Shown here: one piece after another, positions 1 to 5,629 of the stretch
How the letters are laid out: every line of letters begins with the position of its first letter
Position numbering within the stretch: position 1 is the stretch's first letter
From: an uncultured bacterium
GTDB lineage: Bacteria; Cyanobacteriota; Vampirovibrionia; Gastranaerophilales; Gastranaerophilaceae
DNA length: 5,775 bases
Direction of reading: 5' to 3'
NCBI GenBank assembly: GCA_900555175.1
Contig: USJT01000082.1
Coordinates: 1 to 5,775, forward strand
Made by a program: the position numbers and the translations under genes
The notes under the pieces: generated by a model
What the model was told of the DNA's origin: nothing
The model's input: the letters and a program-made list of their open reading frames with translations, nothing else
The model's database searches: none

Positions 1-1
1 C

Positions 2-790
2 TGTATTTTTTGTGATGACGGCGGCAGTTTTTCTCAAGCACATTCAAATCTTTTATCGATAGAAGAACAAGTTAATGTAGGTGCAGAAAAATTAAAAAAT
101 AGGTTCAAAGCGCAAAAATTCATGTCATATTTTCAGGCATTTTCAAACACATATAAGCCTGTAAACGAACTTGAAAAAATATACAATTCAGCTCTCAAAC
201 ATCCTGATATTGTCGGAATTTCAATAGGAACACGCCCTGATTGTATTGATGATGATAAAATAAAGCTTATTTCAGGTTTTAAAGATGATTATTACACCTG
301 GGTTGAATACGGTTTGCAATCTATTCACAACAAAACATTACAAAAAATTAATCGAGGACATGATTTTGATTGTTTTTTAAGAGCTTATGAAAAAACAAAA
401 GAAGCAGGCATAAATGTTTGTGTCCATGTAATTTTTGGAATGTGGGAAACCCATGACGAAATAATGCAAACCGCACAAAAATTAGCCCAACTTGAGGTAG
501 ATGGTGTAAAAATCCACATGTTATGCGCCCTTGAAGGCACAAAACTTGCCCAAATATATAAAGAAGGCGGAATAACATTTATGGATGAAGATGAATATGT
601 AAATACAGTCTGTGACTTTTTGGAATATCTACCGAAAACCACAACAATTCACCGCCTTGCAGGCAACGGATTGAGCAGCGAATTAATCGCCCCACTATGG
701 CTCGGGAAAAAATTTGATTGCCTTAACAAAATCGACAGAGAATTTATTAACAGAAATTCATATCAAGGTATCAAATTTGTTTACAAATAG
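2..790 (+). CDS. YhcC/YtqA-family radical SAM protein (TIGR01212-like), 5' truncated by window edge
   Basis: The reading frame is open from base 2; an internal ATG at 122 is not the real start. The first visible residues, CIFC, are the last two cysteines of the radical SAM 4Fe-4S site. In E. coli YhcC the equivalent CTFC sits near residue 45, so about 45 residues are missing upstream. Other landmarks, counted from the window's first codon, are GTRPDC (76-81), WVEYGLQS (100-107), INRGHDF (116-122), a KIHML strand (170-174), IHRLAGNG (216-223) and APLW (230-233). All of these align from memory with YhcC. The family uses S-adenosylmethionine radical chemistry. The Bacillus homologue YtqA (MnmL) has been linked to wobble-uridine modification of tRNA, the cmnm5 to nm5 step; extending that here is inference. 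One oddity is GMWET at 146-150, where relatives usually have a GLPGE/T-like turn. Family call is secure; substrate is not. Confidence 0.92.
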   Translation, partial: CIFCDDGGSFSQAHSNLLSIEEQVNVGAEKLKNRFKAQKFMSYFQAFSNTYKPVNELEKIYNSALKHPDIVGISIGTRPDCIDDDKIKLISGFKDDYYTWVEYGLQSIHNKTLQKINRGHDFDCFLRAYEKTKEAGINVCVHVIFGMWETHDEIMQTAQKLAQLEVDGVKIHMLCALEGTKLAQIYKEGGITFMDEDEYVNTVCDFLEYLPKTTTIHRLAGNGLSSELIAPLWLGKKFDCLNKIDREFINRNSYQGIKFVYK

Positions 791-808
791 AGCTTTATAT
801 GCGATAAT
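780..808 (+). promoter_or_regulatory. candidate sigma70-type promoter for the 929-2082 gene pair
   Basis: TTTACA (780-785) and GATAAT (803-808) are separated by 17 bases, and each matches five of six consensus positions. The -35 box lies in the last codons of the radical SAM gene. Transcription would start near 815, giving an untranslated leader of about 115 bases. That leader is AT-rich. It holds a widely spaced inverted hexamer, TAACGA (838-843) and TCGTTA (890-895), but no convincing terminator for the upstream gene. In a genome this AT-rich, chance matches are common. Confidence 0.4.
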
Positions 809-918
809 ATATGTCGTAGAAGTGTGGAAAAATAATGTAACGAAATATTAACAAGAATTACTTATAACAGCAAAAAAATTTCTTTACGCTCGTTAAGTAT
901 CTTGAAAATTACTTTAGT

Positions 919-922
919 GGAG
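919..922 (+). promoter_or_regulatory. ribosome binding site that fixes the start at 929
   Basis: GGAG lies six bases before ATG 929. The longer in-frame possibility, TTG 902, has no purine-rich element at a proper distance, so 929 is preferred. Confidence 0.7.
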
Positions 923-928
923 AAAATT

Positions 929-1603
929 ATGTTATCAGTACAGCCTAAACTTTACAACAATTATGGTCTAACTTTTAAAGCATCTGAAAATTATCAGGAT
1001 AGAGAATTAACCCCTGAACAAATTGAAGAACGTGAATATCTATCAGCACGTAAAGAATTGGAAGATCAGCAAGATGAATTGTTAAATTTGGCACAAGATA
1101 ACGATATAAAAATGCCTAAAATTGCAAAAAAAGCTCTAACAGGCGGCGCAATCTTAACAACTGGGATTTTAGGCGGTATGGCAACAGGCTTTGGTACAAA
1201 GAAAACAATTCAATTGCTTTCTAAAATTAATAAATCAAAAGCTGTTGAAGGATTAAAAAAACAAATAAAAGCGACAAATGAATTTGCTAAAAAATCTGCA
1301 GGAACAATTAAAAAAGAATTTAAAGCATCTGATGCTTACAGAATGCCTGCAAATGCTATTAATAAATTTGCAAATACAAAAGTCGGCAAACCTGTTGTAG
1401 GCTTTTTCAAAGCTATCGGCAAAGGAGTTTCAATTGTATACAATGCAATTAAAACAGGTGTAAATAAAGTTGTTAATAAAATTAAAAGTGTAAAAAAAGA
1501 AACCTATGAAAAAGCAACCGTAAACTTTATGGGAGCATCAGGCGGAGTTGCATCAGGTGTTACAGCAGTAAAAGAGAAATCAGAAGCAAAGGGTAAAGAA
1601 TAA
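929..1603 (+). CDS. hypothetical Lys-rich protein with two glycine-zipper segments (first gene of a coupled pair)
   Basis: I do not recognise a named family. The 224-residue product starts at ATG 929, supported by GGAG at 919-922. Its visible parts, in order: an N-terminal tag MLSVQPKLYNNYGLTFKA (1-18); an acidic, coiled-coil-like helix rich in E, Q, R and L (about 27-59); a hydrophobic Gly-rich segment (about 69-89) with GxxxGxxxG at Gly79, 83 and 87; a long basic region of Lys-rich amphipathic helices (about 90-195); and a second short GxxxGxxxG stretch (Gly202, 206, 210) before a charged tail. There is no cleavable signal peptide and no catalytic motif. FKAS occurs twice, at 16-19 and 131-134. 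The stop TAA shares a base with the next gene's ATG, which suggests translational coupling and a joint role. Glycine zippers often mediate helix packing in membranes, so membrane association or oligomerisation is a reasonable inference. A structural, secreted or envelope-associated role remains open. Confidence 0.85.
   Translation: MLSVQPKLYNNYGLTFKASENYQDRELTPEQIEEREYLSARKELEDQQDELLNLAQDNDIKMPKIAKKALTGGAILTTGILGGMATGFGTKKTIQLLSKINKSKAVEGLKKQIKATNEFAKKSAGTIKKEFKASDAYRMPANAINKFANTKVGKPVVGFFKAIGKGVSIVYNAIKTGVNKVVNKIKSVKKETYEKATVNFMGASGGVASGVTAVKEKSEAKGKE
974..1332 (+). repeat. pair of 14-base direct repeats (974-987 and 1319-1332) within one gene
   Basis: TTTAAAGCATCTGA occurs identically at both positions and in the same reading frame, encoding FKAS followed by Glu or Asp. 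The next residues are also similar (NYQ versus AYR). It may mark a degenerate internal protein repeat, although 14 bases in an AT-rich Lys-rich gene is modest evidence. Confidence 0.45.
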
Positions 1604-2082
1604 TGGCTATTTCTTTAAATGACAGACTTACATTGACATCAAACCCGCGACCTGTAAAATCAGATAAAGATAATGATGCTGAAAAAAAAGTTGTAACAGG
1701 CGGTGGTGCGGTTGCAGCAACAACAACTGCAGCAAAAGCTCGTGCAGCAAAATCATTTGATGTATTCAATTCAGCAAAAGAAGTTTCTAAAGGAATGAAG
1801 CCATTAACTGAAACAACAAAAACTGCCAAAAATATTGCTAAACAATCAAAAAGTCTATGGGCTAAAGTTACAGAAAACGCAAAATGGGCAACAAAAAGCA
1901 TTATTAACTGGAGCGAAAAATTCAAAAACATGAAATACATTAAACCTTTGGTTGAAAGCAAGGTATTTAGAGCCGGTGCAGGTGCTTTAGGTTACGGTTT
2001 CGGTTTTGTGACATTAGCATCAGGTATATCTGATATCGCAAAAGTTACATCAGATACAATTGACAGCCAATTAAATAATTAA
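1603..2082 (+). CDS. hypothetical basic protein, Trp-containing amphipathic helix and Gly-rich C-terminus (second gene of the pair)
   Basis: I do not recognise a named family with known function, though similar hypothetical proteins seem familiar from gut Melainabacteria (memory only). ATG 1603 overlaps the preceding stop by one base (TAATG). GGG at 1591-1593 is a weak ribosome site nine bases upstream. The 159 residues show a polar head MAISLNDRLTLTSNPRP (1-17) and a charged linker. A Gly/Ala/Thr-rich segment follows (about 30-50), then a basic amphipathic region with three spaced tryptophans (86, 95, 103). The protein ends in a hydrophobic Gly-rich stretch (about 122-147; Gly125, 127, 130, 132, 134, 141) and a polar tail. 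There is no signal peptide and no cysteine. It shares general architecture with its neighbour: tag-like N-terminus, glycine-rich hydrophobic segment and Lys-rich helices. The two proteins may therefore act together, perhaps at the membrane. Function is unknown. Confidence 0.85.
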   Translation: MAISLNDRLTLTSNPRPVKSDKDNDAEKKVVTGGGAVAATTTAAKARAAKSFDVFNSAKEVSKGMKPLTETTKTAKNIAKQSKSLWAKVTENAKWATKSIINWSEKFKNMKYIKPLVESKVFRAGAGALGYGFGFVTLASGISDIAKVTSDTIDSQLNN

Positions 2083-2090
2083 AGAATAAT
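2060..2090 (+). promoter_or_regulatory. candidate promoter for folP inside the end of the preceding gene
   Basis: A perfect TTGACA (2060-2065) is followed after 19 bases by AATAAT (2085-2090, five of six). The spacer is long, which lowers confidence. Transcription would begin near 2097, just before the hairpin that contains the folP start, so the mRNA would begin with that hairpin. Confidence 0.3.
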
Positions 2091-2105
2091 AGAAAGTTGT
2101 TAAAT

Positions 2106-2147
2106 AAATAAAATCGTGCTAAGCTTTGCTTATGCACGATTTTATTT
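2106..2147. terminator. intrinsic terminator-like hairpin, overlapping the folP start codon
   Basis: A perfect 14-bp stem pairs 2106-2119 with 2134-2147. It continues, after a one-base bulge (2133), into a 5-bp inner stem, 2120-2124 with 2128-2132, closed by a TTT loop. The stem base is A-rich on the left and T-rich on the right, as in bidirectional Rho-independent terminators. Its position, 23 bases after the stop at 2082, suits termination of the two-gene unit. The right half, however, contains ATG 2132, the only plausible folP start, so it may also restrain folP expression. Confidence 0.75.
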
Positions 2148-3259
2148 TACGAGAATTAAAAAATACAAATATAGAACAAGAATTATATAAAATAGGGTTT
2201 GACAAATCCTATGCACACAGGGCAGTTGATAAATTTGAATACAAAAATATAAAAATATATTCACTAACATCGGCCCAAGCAAATATCTTAAAGCAAACAG
2301 CGATTTCTGTCGGAGCAGATTGTGCAACACACAGAGAAGTTATTACAGGGAAAATAGAAAATTCAAACTGCATTTTGGGCGCATCAGTTTCTCAAATAAA
2401 AAAAATTGCAGAGAAATTAAAGTTTCAGCCATTTGGGTTAAAAGAACTTGGAGAAAAGCTTTTAAATATACCTGATAAAAAAGAGAAATGTAAAATTGTC
2501 GGAATACTAAATCTTACAGACAATTCTTTTTCAGATGGCGGAATGTATAACGATTTTGAAAAAGCGAAAAATCATCTGTTAGAAATGATTAAAGACGGTG
2601 CTGACATAATAGATATAGGAGCTGAATCCACAAAACCTTATTCTCACCCCGTATCAGATTCAGAACAATTAAAGAAACTGTTACCTATTATTGATTTTGC
2701 AAAAGGGGAAATTCCGATAAGCATTGATACAAGAAGCTCTGTTGTTGCGGATGAATGTCTTAAATCAGGTGCTAATATTATAAATGATGTTTCTGGCTTT
2801 GATTATGACGACAAAATGCCTGATGTTATTGCAAAATATAATGTTCCGATAATAATTCAACATTCAAAAGGCACTCCTGAAAATATGCAAAATTCACCTC
2901 ATTATGAAGATGTTATTGAAGAAATTTACTTAAATTTGAGAGAGAAAATAAATTTTGCGCATTCAAAAGGAATAGAAAAAATTATCATTGATCCTGGAAT
3001 AGGTTTTGGCAAAACAATAGAAAATAACTTTGAAATTATCAATCGCTTTGAGGAATTTAAGAGCCTTGGTTATCCAATTATGTTAGGGCTTTCAAGAAAA
3101 AGCCTGCTTGATATGAATGAAGAAACAAACGAAACAAAGGACATTTATTCTGTAGCCTTGAGCACAATTCCGATAGTCAACGGACTTGATTATATTAGAG
3201 TGCATAATGTAAAGATGCACAAAAGACTTCTTAAACTGGTTGAAAATTTCAAAAAATAA
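2132..3259 (+). CDS. folP: dihydropteroate synthase with N-terminal extension
   Basis: This enzyme condenses a pterin pyrophosphate with p-aminobenzoate to give dihydropteroate in folate synthesis, and is the target of sulfonamides. At 375 residues it is about 90-100 longer than E. coli FolP. The extra N-terminal domain (1 to about 112, with an 'ANILKQ...GAD...HR' core and 'QPFGLKE') is known in DHPS from several deep-branching bacteria. The TIM-barrel motifs follow: GILNLTDNSFSDGG (124-137), GAESTKP (163-169), SIDTR (197-201), NDVSG (218-222), QHSKGTP (243-249), DPGIGFGK (287-294), SRKS (321-324) and RVHNV (356-360). Loop 1 departs from the usual NVTPDSF, loop 2 has Lys for the usual Arg in ESTRP, and RVHNV replaces RVHDV. 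I chose ATG 2132 because homology begins almost at once. TTG 2126 is possible, and neither start has a clear ribosome binding site. No other folate gene is visible in the window. Confidence 0.93.
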   Translation: MHDFILRELKNTNIEQELYKIGFDKSYAHRAVDKFEYKNIKIYSLTSAQANILKQTAISVGADCATHREVITGKIENSNCILGASVSQIKKIAEKLKFQPFGLKELGEKLLNIPDKKEKCKIVGILNLTDNSFSDGGMYNDFEKAKNHLLEMIKDGADIIDIGAESTKPYSHPVSDSEQLKKLLPIIDFAKGEIPISIDTRSSVVADECLKSGANIINDVSGFDYDDKMPDVIAKYNVPIIIQHSKGTPENMQNSPHYEDVIEEIYLNLREKINFAHSKGIEKIIIDPGIGFGKTIENNFEIINRFEEFKSLGYPIMLGLSRKSLLDMNEETNETKDIYSVALSTIPIVNGLDYIRVHNVKMHKRLLKLVENFKK

Positions 3260-3267
3260 GTTATAAT
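3240..3267 (+). promoter_or_regulatory. strong candidate promoter for the prepilin gene
   Basis: TTGAAA (3240-3245, five of six) and a perfect TATAAT (3262-3267) are 16 bases apart. The -35 box lies in the last codons of folP. Transcription would start near 3274, leaving a leader of about 15 bases that holds the GGAG ribosome site. This implies that the pilin gene is transcribed independently of folP. Confidence 0.6.
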
Positions 3268-3278
3268 AATACATGATT

Positions 3279-3282
3279 GGAG
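3279..3282 (+). promoter_or_regulatory. ribosome binding site that fixes the TTG start at 3290
   Basis: GGAG is seven bases from TTG 3290 but only one base from the in-frame TTG 3284, so 3290 is the better start. It also gives a short, typical prepilin leader. Confidence 0.6.
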
Positions 3283-3289
3283 TTTGAAT

Positions 3290-4057
3290 TTGGGGAAACG
3301 AGCATTCACATTTGCAGAAGTTATGATAACGATAACCGTAATTGGCGTAGTTGCAGCATTAACAATGCCAGGACTGGTTGCTCATTACCATGAAGAAGAA
3401 TACGTTTCTCAACTTCAAAAAGCATTGAGCCAATTTGAACAAGGAATGCAACACGTAATGTTTCGTCATGAATGTACAGATATTGTTTGTACAGGGCTTT
3501 ATGACGGAACAGCAACAGATAATGAATGGAATACAAAATTTGATGAAGAAATGCAAAAATCAATCAAAATCATCAAATCAGAAAAAAACGGGAAAGCAAT
3601 GCAACCTGAACTTCAATCAGGGCCTCTAAAACCTAAAGATGCAAAATTAAGCACTCAAGTAGATTGGCGATCAACTGTCGGTTATAAATTTATGACACCT
3701 GATGGAGTTATGTATCAAGTTATACCTAAAAATTGTGAATTCGTGCCACATCCGACATTAAGCACAATAGAAAATATTTGTGCAGAAGTTACAATTGATG
3801 TAAATAGCGAGCGCAGACCAAATAAATACGGACGTGACTTATTCAAGTTCATAGTTGCACAAAACGGACATTTATACCCTCTATATAGCAGAGATTATTC
3901 AAATGCAACAACAGGAAGTCCGACAGGTACAAGCTATTGGCGAACAAATGATGATTTATGTGCAGGTGAAGGAACTTTAAATGAAGCACCTGAAAATGTT
4001 AGCGGAGATGGTTGTGCTGCAAGAGTAATTGAAGAAGGTTGGAAAATGACTTATTAA
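3290..4057 (+). CDS. type IV prepilin/pseudopilin-like protein (N-terminal methylation motif)
   Basis: From TTG 3290 the product has 255 residues and begins MGKRA/FTFAE. This is a short basic leader, a prepilin peptidase site, Glu at mature position 5, and a hydrophobic helix (about 6-28) ending in TMPG. Such helices anchor pilins in the inner membrane before assembly into type IV pili or type II secretion pseudopili. The residue before the cleavage point is Ala rather than the classical Gly. The globular part has six cysteines (62, 67, 149, 164, 224, 242), suggesting disulfides outside the cytoplasm. A block around 170-188, DVNSERRPNKYGRDLFKF, resembles a conserved motif in gut Melainabacteria pilin-like proteins (from memory), as does the C-terminal GCAARVIEEGWKMTY. 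No assembly genes are nearby, so it may be an orphan minor pilin. The family call is firm; its role is not. Confidence 0.9.
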   Translation: MGKRAFTFAEVMITITVIGVVAALTMPGLVAHYHEEEYVSQLQKALSQFEQGMQHVMFRHECTDIVCTGLYDGTATDNEWNTKFDEEMQKSIKIIKSEKNGKAMQPELQSGPLKPKDAKLSTQVDWRSTVGYKFMTPDGVMYQVIPKNCEFVPHPTLSTIENICAEVTIDVNSERRPNKYGRDLFKFIVAQNGHLYPLYSRDYSNATTGSPTGTSYWRTNDDLCAGEGTLNEAPENVSGDGCAARVIEEGWKMTY

Positions 4058-4061
4058 TCTA

Positions 4062-4091
4062 TTTACTATAAATCTTTGTTTATGGTAAAAT
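4062..4091 (+). promoter_or_regulatory. candidate gatB promoter
   Basis: TTTACT (4062-4067, four of six) and TAAAAT (4086-4091, five of six) are 18 bases apart, immediately after the pilin stop at 4057. The predicted start near 4098 gives a short leader containing AGGAG (4105-4109). Confidence 0.5.
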
Positions 4092-4102
4092 ATTGCCATA
4101 AA
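4079..4102. repeat. 7-bp inverted repeat centred on the gatB -10 box
   Basis: TTTATGG (4079-4085) and CCATAAA (4096-4102) are perfect inverted copies around a 10-base centre that contains the -10 hexamer TAAAAT. It has no T-tract after it, so it is a poor terminator. Its position fits an operator for a dimeric repressor, or chance. Confidence 0.4.
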
Positions 4103-4114
4103 TAAGGAGATAAA

Positions 4115-5560
4115 ATGGAAAATTTAAGAGATAAATATGAAGTCGTTATAGGCTTAGAAGTTCACGCACAGTTAAAAACAAAATCAAAAATATTTGCCCC
4201 TGATGGCTGCGAATTCGGTAAAGAACCAAACTCTGAAACAAGCCCGATTACACTAGGTATGCCTGGTGTTTTGCCTGTTTTGAATAAAGAAGCAGTAAAT
4301 ATGGGGATTTTAACAGGACTTGCTCTAAATTGTGAAATTCCTGAAAGATGTAAATTTGACAGAAAACAATATTTTTATCCGGATTTACCAAAAGGATACC
4401 AAATTTCACAATATGATGAGCCAATTTGTGTACACGGATATTTAGACATTAAAGGTAAAAGAATAGGTATTACTCGTGCTCACTTGGAAGAAGATGCAGG
4501 TAAACTTGTTCACGCAGGTGCAGATGGACTAGCCGGTTCTTCATACTCTTTAGTTGACCTAAACAGAGCAGGCACTCCGCTTTTGGAAATCGTTTCAGAA
4601 CCTGATATGAGATCTTCTGAAGAAGCAAGAAATTATATGGAAGAATTAAGAAATATCGTGCGTTACATCGGAGTTTGCGATGGCAACTTGGAAGAAGGTT
4701 CTATGAGATGTGATGCCAATATTTCTATTATGCCAAAAGGCTCTAAAGAATTCGGAACACGTGCTGAAATTAAAAACGTAAACAGCTTTTCAGCACTTCA
4801 AAGAGCTATCGAATATGAAATCGACAGACAAATTGAAATCGTTGAAGATGGCGGTGAAGTTGTTCAAGAAACAAGATTATGGGATGACAATTCTCGTGAA
4901 ACTCGTTCAATGAGAGGTAAAGAAGATGCTCACGATTACAGATACTTCCCGGAACCTGATTTGATGCCTTTAAAAATTTCAAGAGAATGGGTTGAAGAAA
5001 TCAGAGCTAAAATGCCTGAATTACCTCAAGCAAAACGTGAACGTTATATGAGCTTAGGATTGAGTGAATATGACGCATCAGTTATTGTTGAGCAAATGGG
5101 ATTGGCTCTATTCTTTGATGAAGTCTTAAAACTCGGTGCTTCTCCAAAAATTGCTGTAAACTTCATTATGGGAGAAATTGCAGCTTACTTGAAAGAAGAA
5201 AAATTAGAAATTACTGATACAAAATTAACTCCGGAAAATCTTGTAGAATTAATTTCACTTATCGAAAAAAATACAATTTCAAATAATATCGGAAAACAAA
5301 TTATCATTGATATGATGAAAGACGGCACAAAAGCTTCTAAGATTGTTGAAGACAGAGGTTTGAGCCAAATTTCAGATACAGGAGCAATTAAAGAAATTGC
5401 ACAAAAAGTAATTGATGCAAATCCAAACCAAGTTACTGCATATAAAAACGGTAAAGTTCAATTGTTAGGCTTCTTTGTCGGACAAGTAATGAAAGAAACT
5501 AAAGGAAGAGCTAACCCTAAAGCAGTTAACGAAATATTAAAAGAAATATTGGATAAATAA
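4115..5560 (+). CDS. gatB: Asp-tRNA(Asn)/Glu-tRNA(Gln) amidotransferase subunit B
   Basis: GatB binds mischarged Glu-tRNA(Gln), or Asp-tRNA(Asn), and activates it with ATP. It then receives ammonia from the GatA glutaminase subunit to make Gln-tRNA or Asn-tRNA in the cytoplasm. The 481-residue length is typical. Family landmarks are IGLEVHAQL (12-20), FDRKQYFYPDLPKGYQ (81-96), HLEEDAGK (123-130), DLNRAGTPLLEIVSEPD (148-164), EGSMRCDANIS (194-204), EIKNVNSF (218-225) and DAHDYRYFPEPDL (271-283). A C-terminal helical YqeY-like tRNA-binding domain follows, from about 330 to the end. ATG 4115 has AGGAG five bases upstream. gatA and gatC are not adjacent within this window, so the subunits appear to be encoded apart, as in many bacteria. 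The presence of GatB suggests the organism makes Gln-tRNA and/or Asn-tRNA indirectly. No missing motif is visible. Confidence 0.98.
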   Translation: MENLRDKYEVVIGLEVHAQLKTKSKIFAPDGCEFGKEPNSETSPITLGMPGVLPVLNKEAVNMGILTGLALNCEIPERCKFDRKQYFYPDLPKGYQISQYDEPICVHGYLDIKGKRIGITRAHLEEDAGKLVHAGADGLAGSSYSLVDLNRAGTPLLEIVSEPDMRSSEEARNYMEELRNIVRYIGVCDGNLEEGSMRCDANISIMPKGSKEFGTRAEIKNVNSFSALQRAIEYEIDRQIEIVEDGGEVVQETRLWDDNSRETRSMRGKEDAHDYRYFPEPDLMPLKISREWVEEIRAKMPELPQAKRERYMSLGLSEYDASVIVEQMGLALFFDEVLKLGASPKIAVNFIMGEIAAYLKEEKLEITDTKLTPENLVELISLIEKNTISNNIGKQIIIDMMKDGTKASKIVEDRGLSQISDTGAIKEIAQKVIDANPNQVTAYKNGKVQLLGFFVGQVMKETKGRANPKAVNEILKEILDK

Positions 5561-5614
5561 AATTATAGTATCCTCCCATATAAATTAAAAAATTTTAATG
5601 GGAGGATTATAATT
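5561..5614. terminator. terminator-like hairpin after gatB with an anti-Shine-Dalgarno arm
   Basis: ATCCTCCCAT (5570-5579) pairs perfectly with ATGGGAGGAT (5598-5607). After a two-base left bulge, AATTATA (5561-5567) pairs with TATAATT (5608-5614). The AT-rich loop can pair further. It directly follows the gatB stop and leads into TTTT at 5613-5616, fitting an intrinsic terminator. The left arm TCCTCC could alternatively pair with the next gene's ribosome site, GGAGGA at 5621-5626. Confidence 0.6.
5585..5613 (+). promoter_or_regulatory. candidate promoter for the 3'-terminal gene
   Basis: A perfect TATAAT (5608-5613) lies in the outer right arm of the hairpin, with TTAAAA (5585-5590, four of six) 17 bases upstream. 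Transcription would begin near 5620, on top of the ribosome binding site. The -35 match is weak. Confidence 0.35.
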
Positions 5615-5617
5615 TTA

Positions 5618-5625
5618 AAAGGAGG
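5618..5625 (+). promoter_or_regulatory. strong ribosome binding site that fixes the TTG start at 5630
   Basis: AAAGGAGG is a near-ideal Shine-Dalgarno sequence, four bases before TTG 5630. The first in-frame ATG (5660) is too far downstream to use it. Confidence 0.65.
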
Positions 5626-5629
5626 AACA

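Noticed and set aside
348..642. Two overlapping minus-strand open frames opposite the radical SAM gene
   Set aside because: The plus strand carries a well-recognised conserved protein here; the antisense products are Phe/Leu/His-rich without family features.
902..928. Longer start (TTG 902) for the first hypothetical gene
   Set aside because: There is no ribosome site at a suitable distance, whereas ATG 929 has GGAG six bases upstream.
791..928. Possible terminator or structured RNA in the leader before the hypothetical pair
   Set aside because: Only a 6-base inverted pair 46 bases apart and short direct repeats (TATATGCGA/TATATGTCG) are present; no stable stem with a T-tract was found.
1560..1961. 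Minus-strand open frame of 133 codons, hydrophobic product
   Set aside because: It is the antisense of the Lys/Ala-rich second hypothetical gene. Its hydrophobicity follows from Lys and Ala codons read backwards, and the plus-strand gene has coupling and typical codon use.
3092..3563. Minus-strand open frames opposite folP and the prepilin gene
   Set aside because: They are shadows of two clearly identified plus-strand genes, with no recognisable motif.
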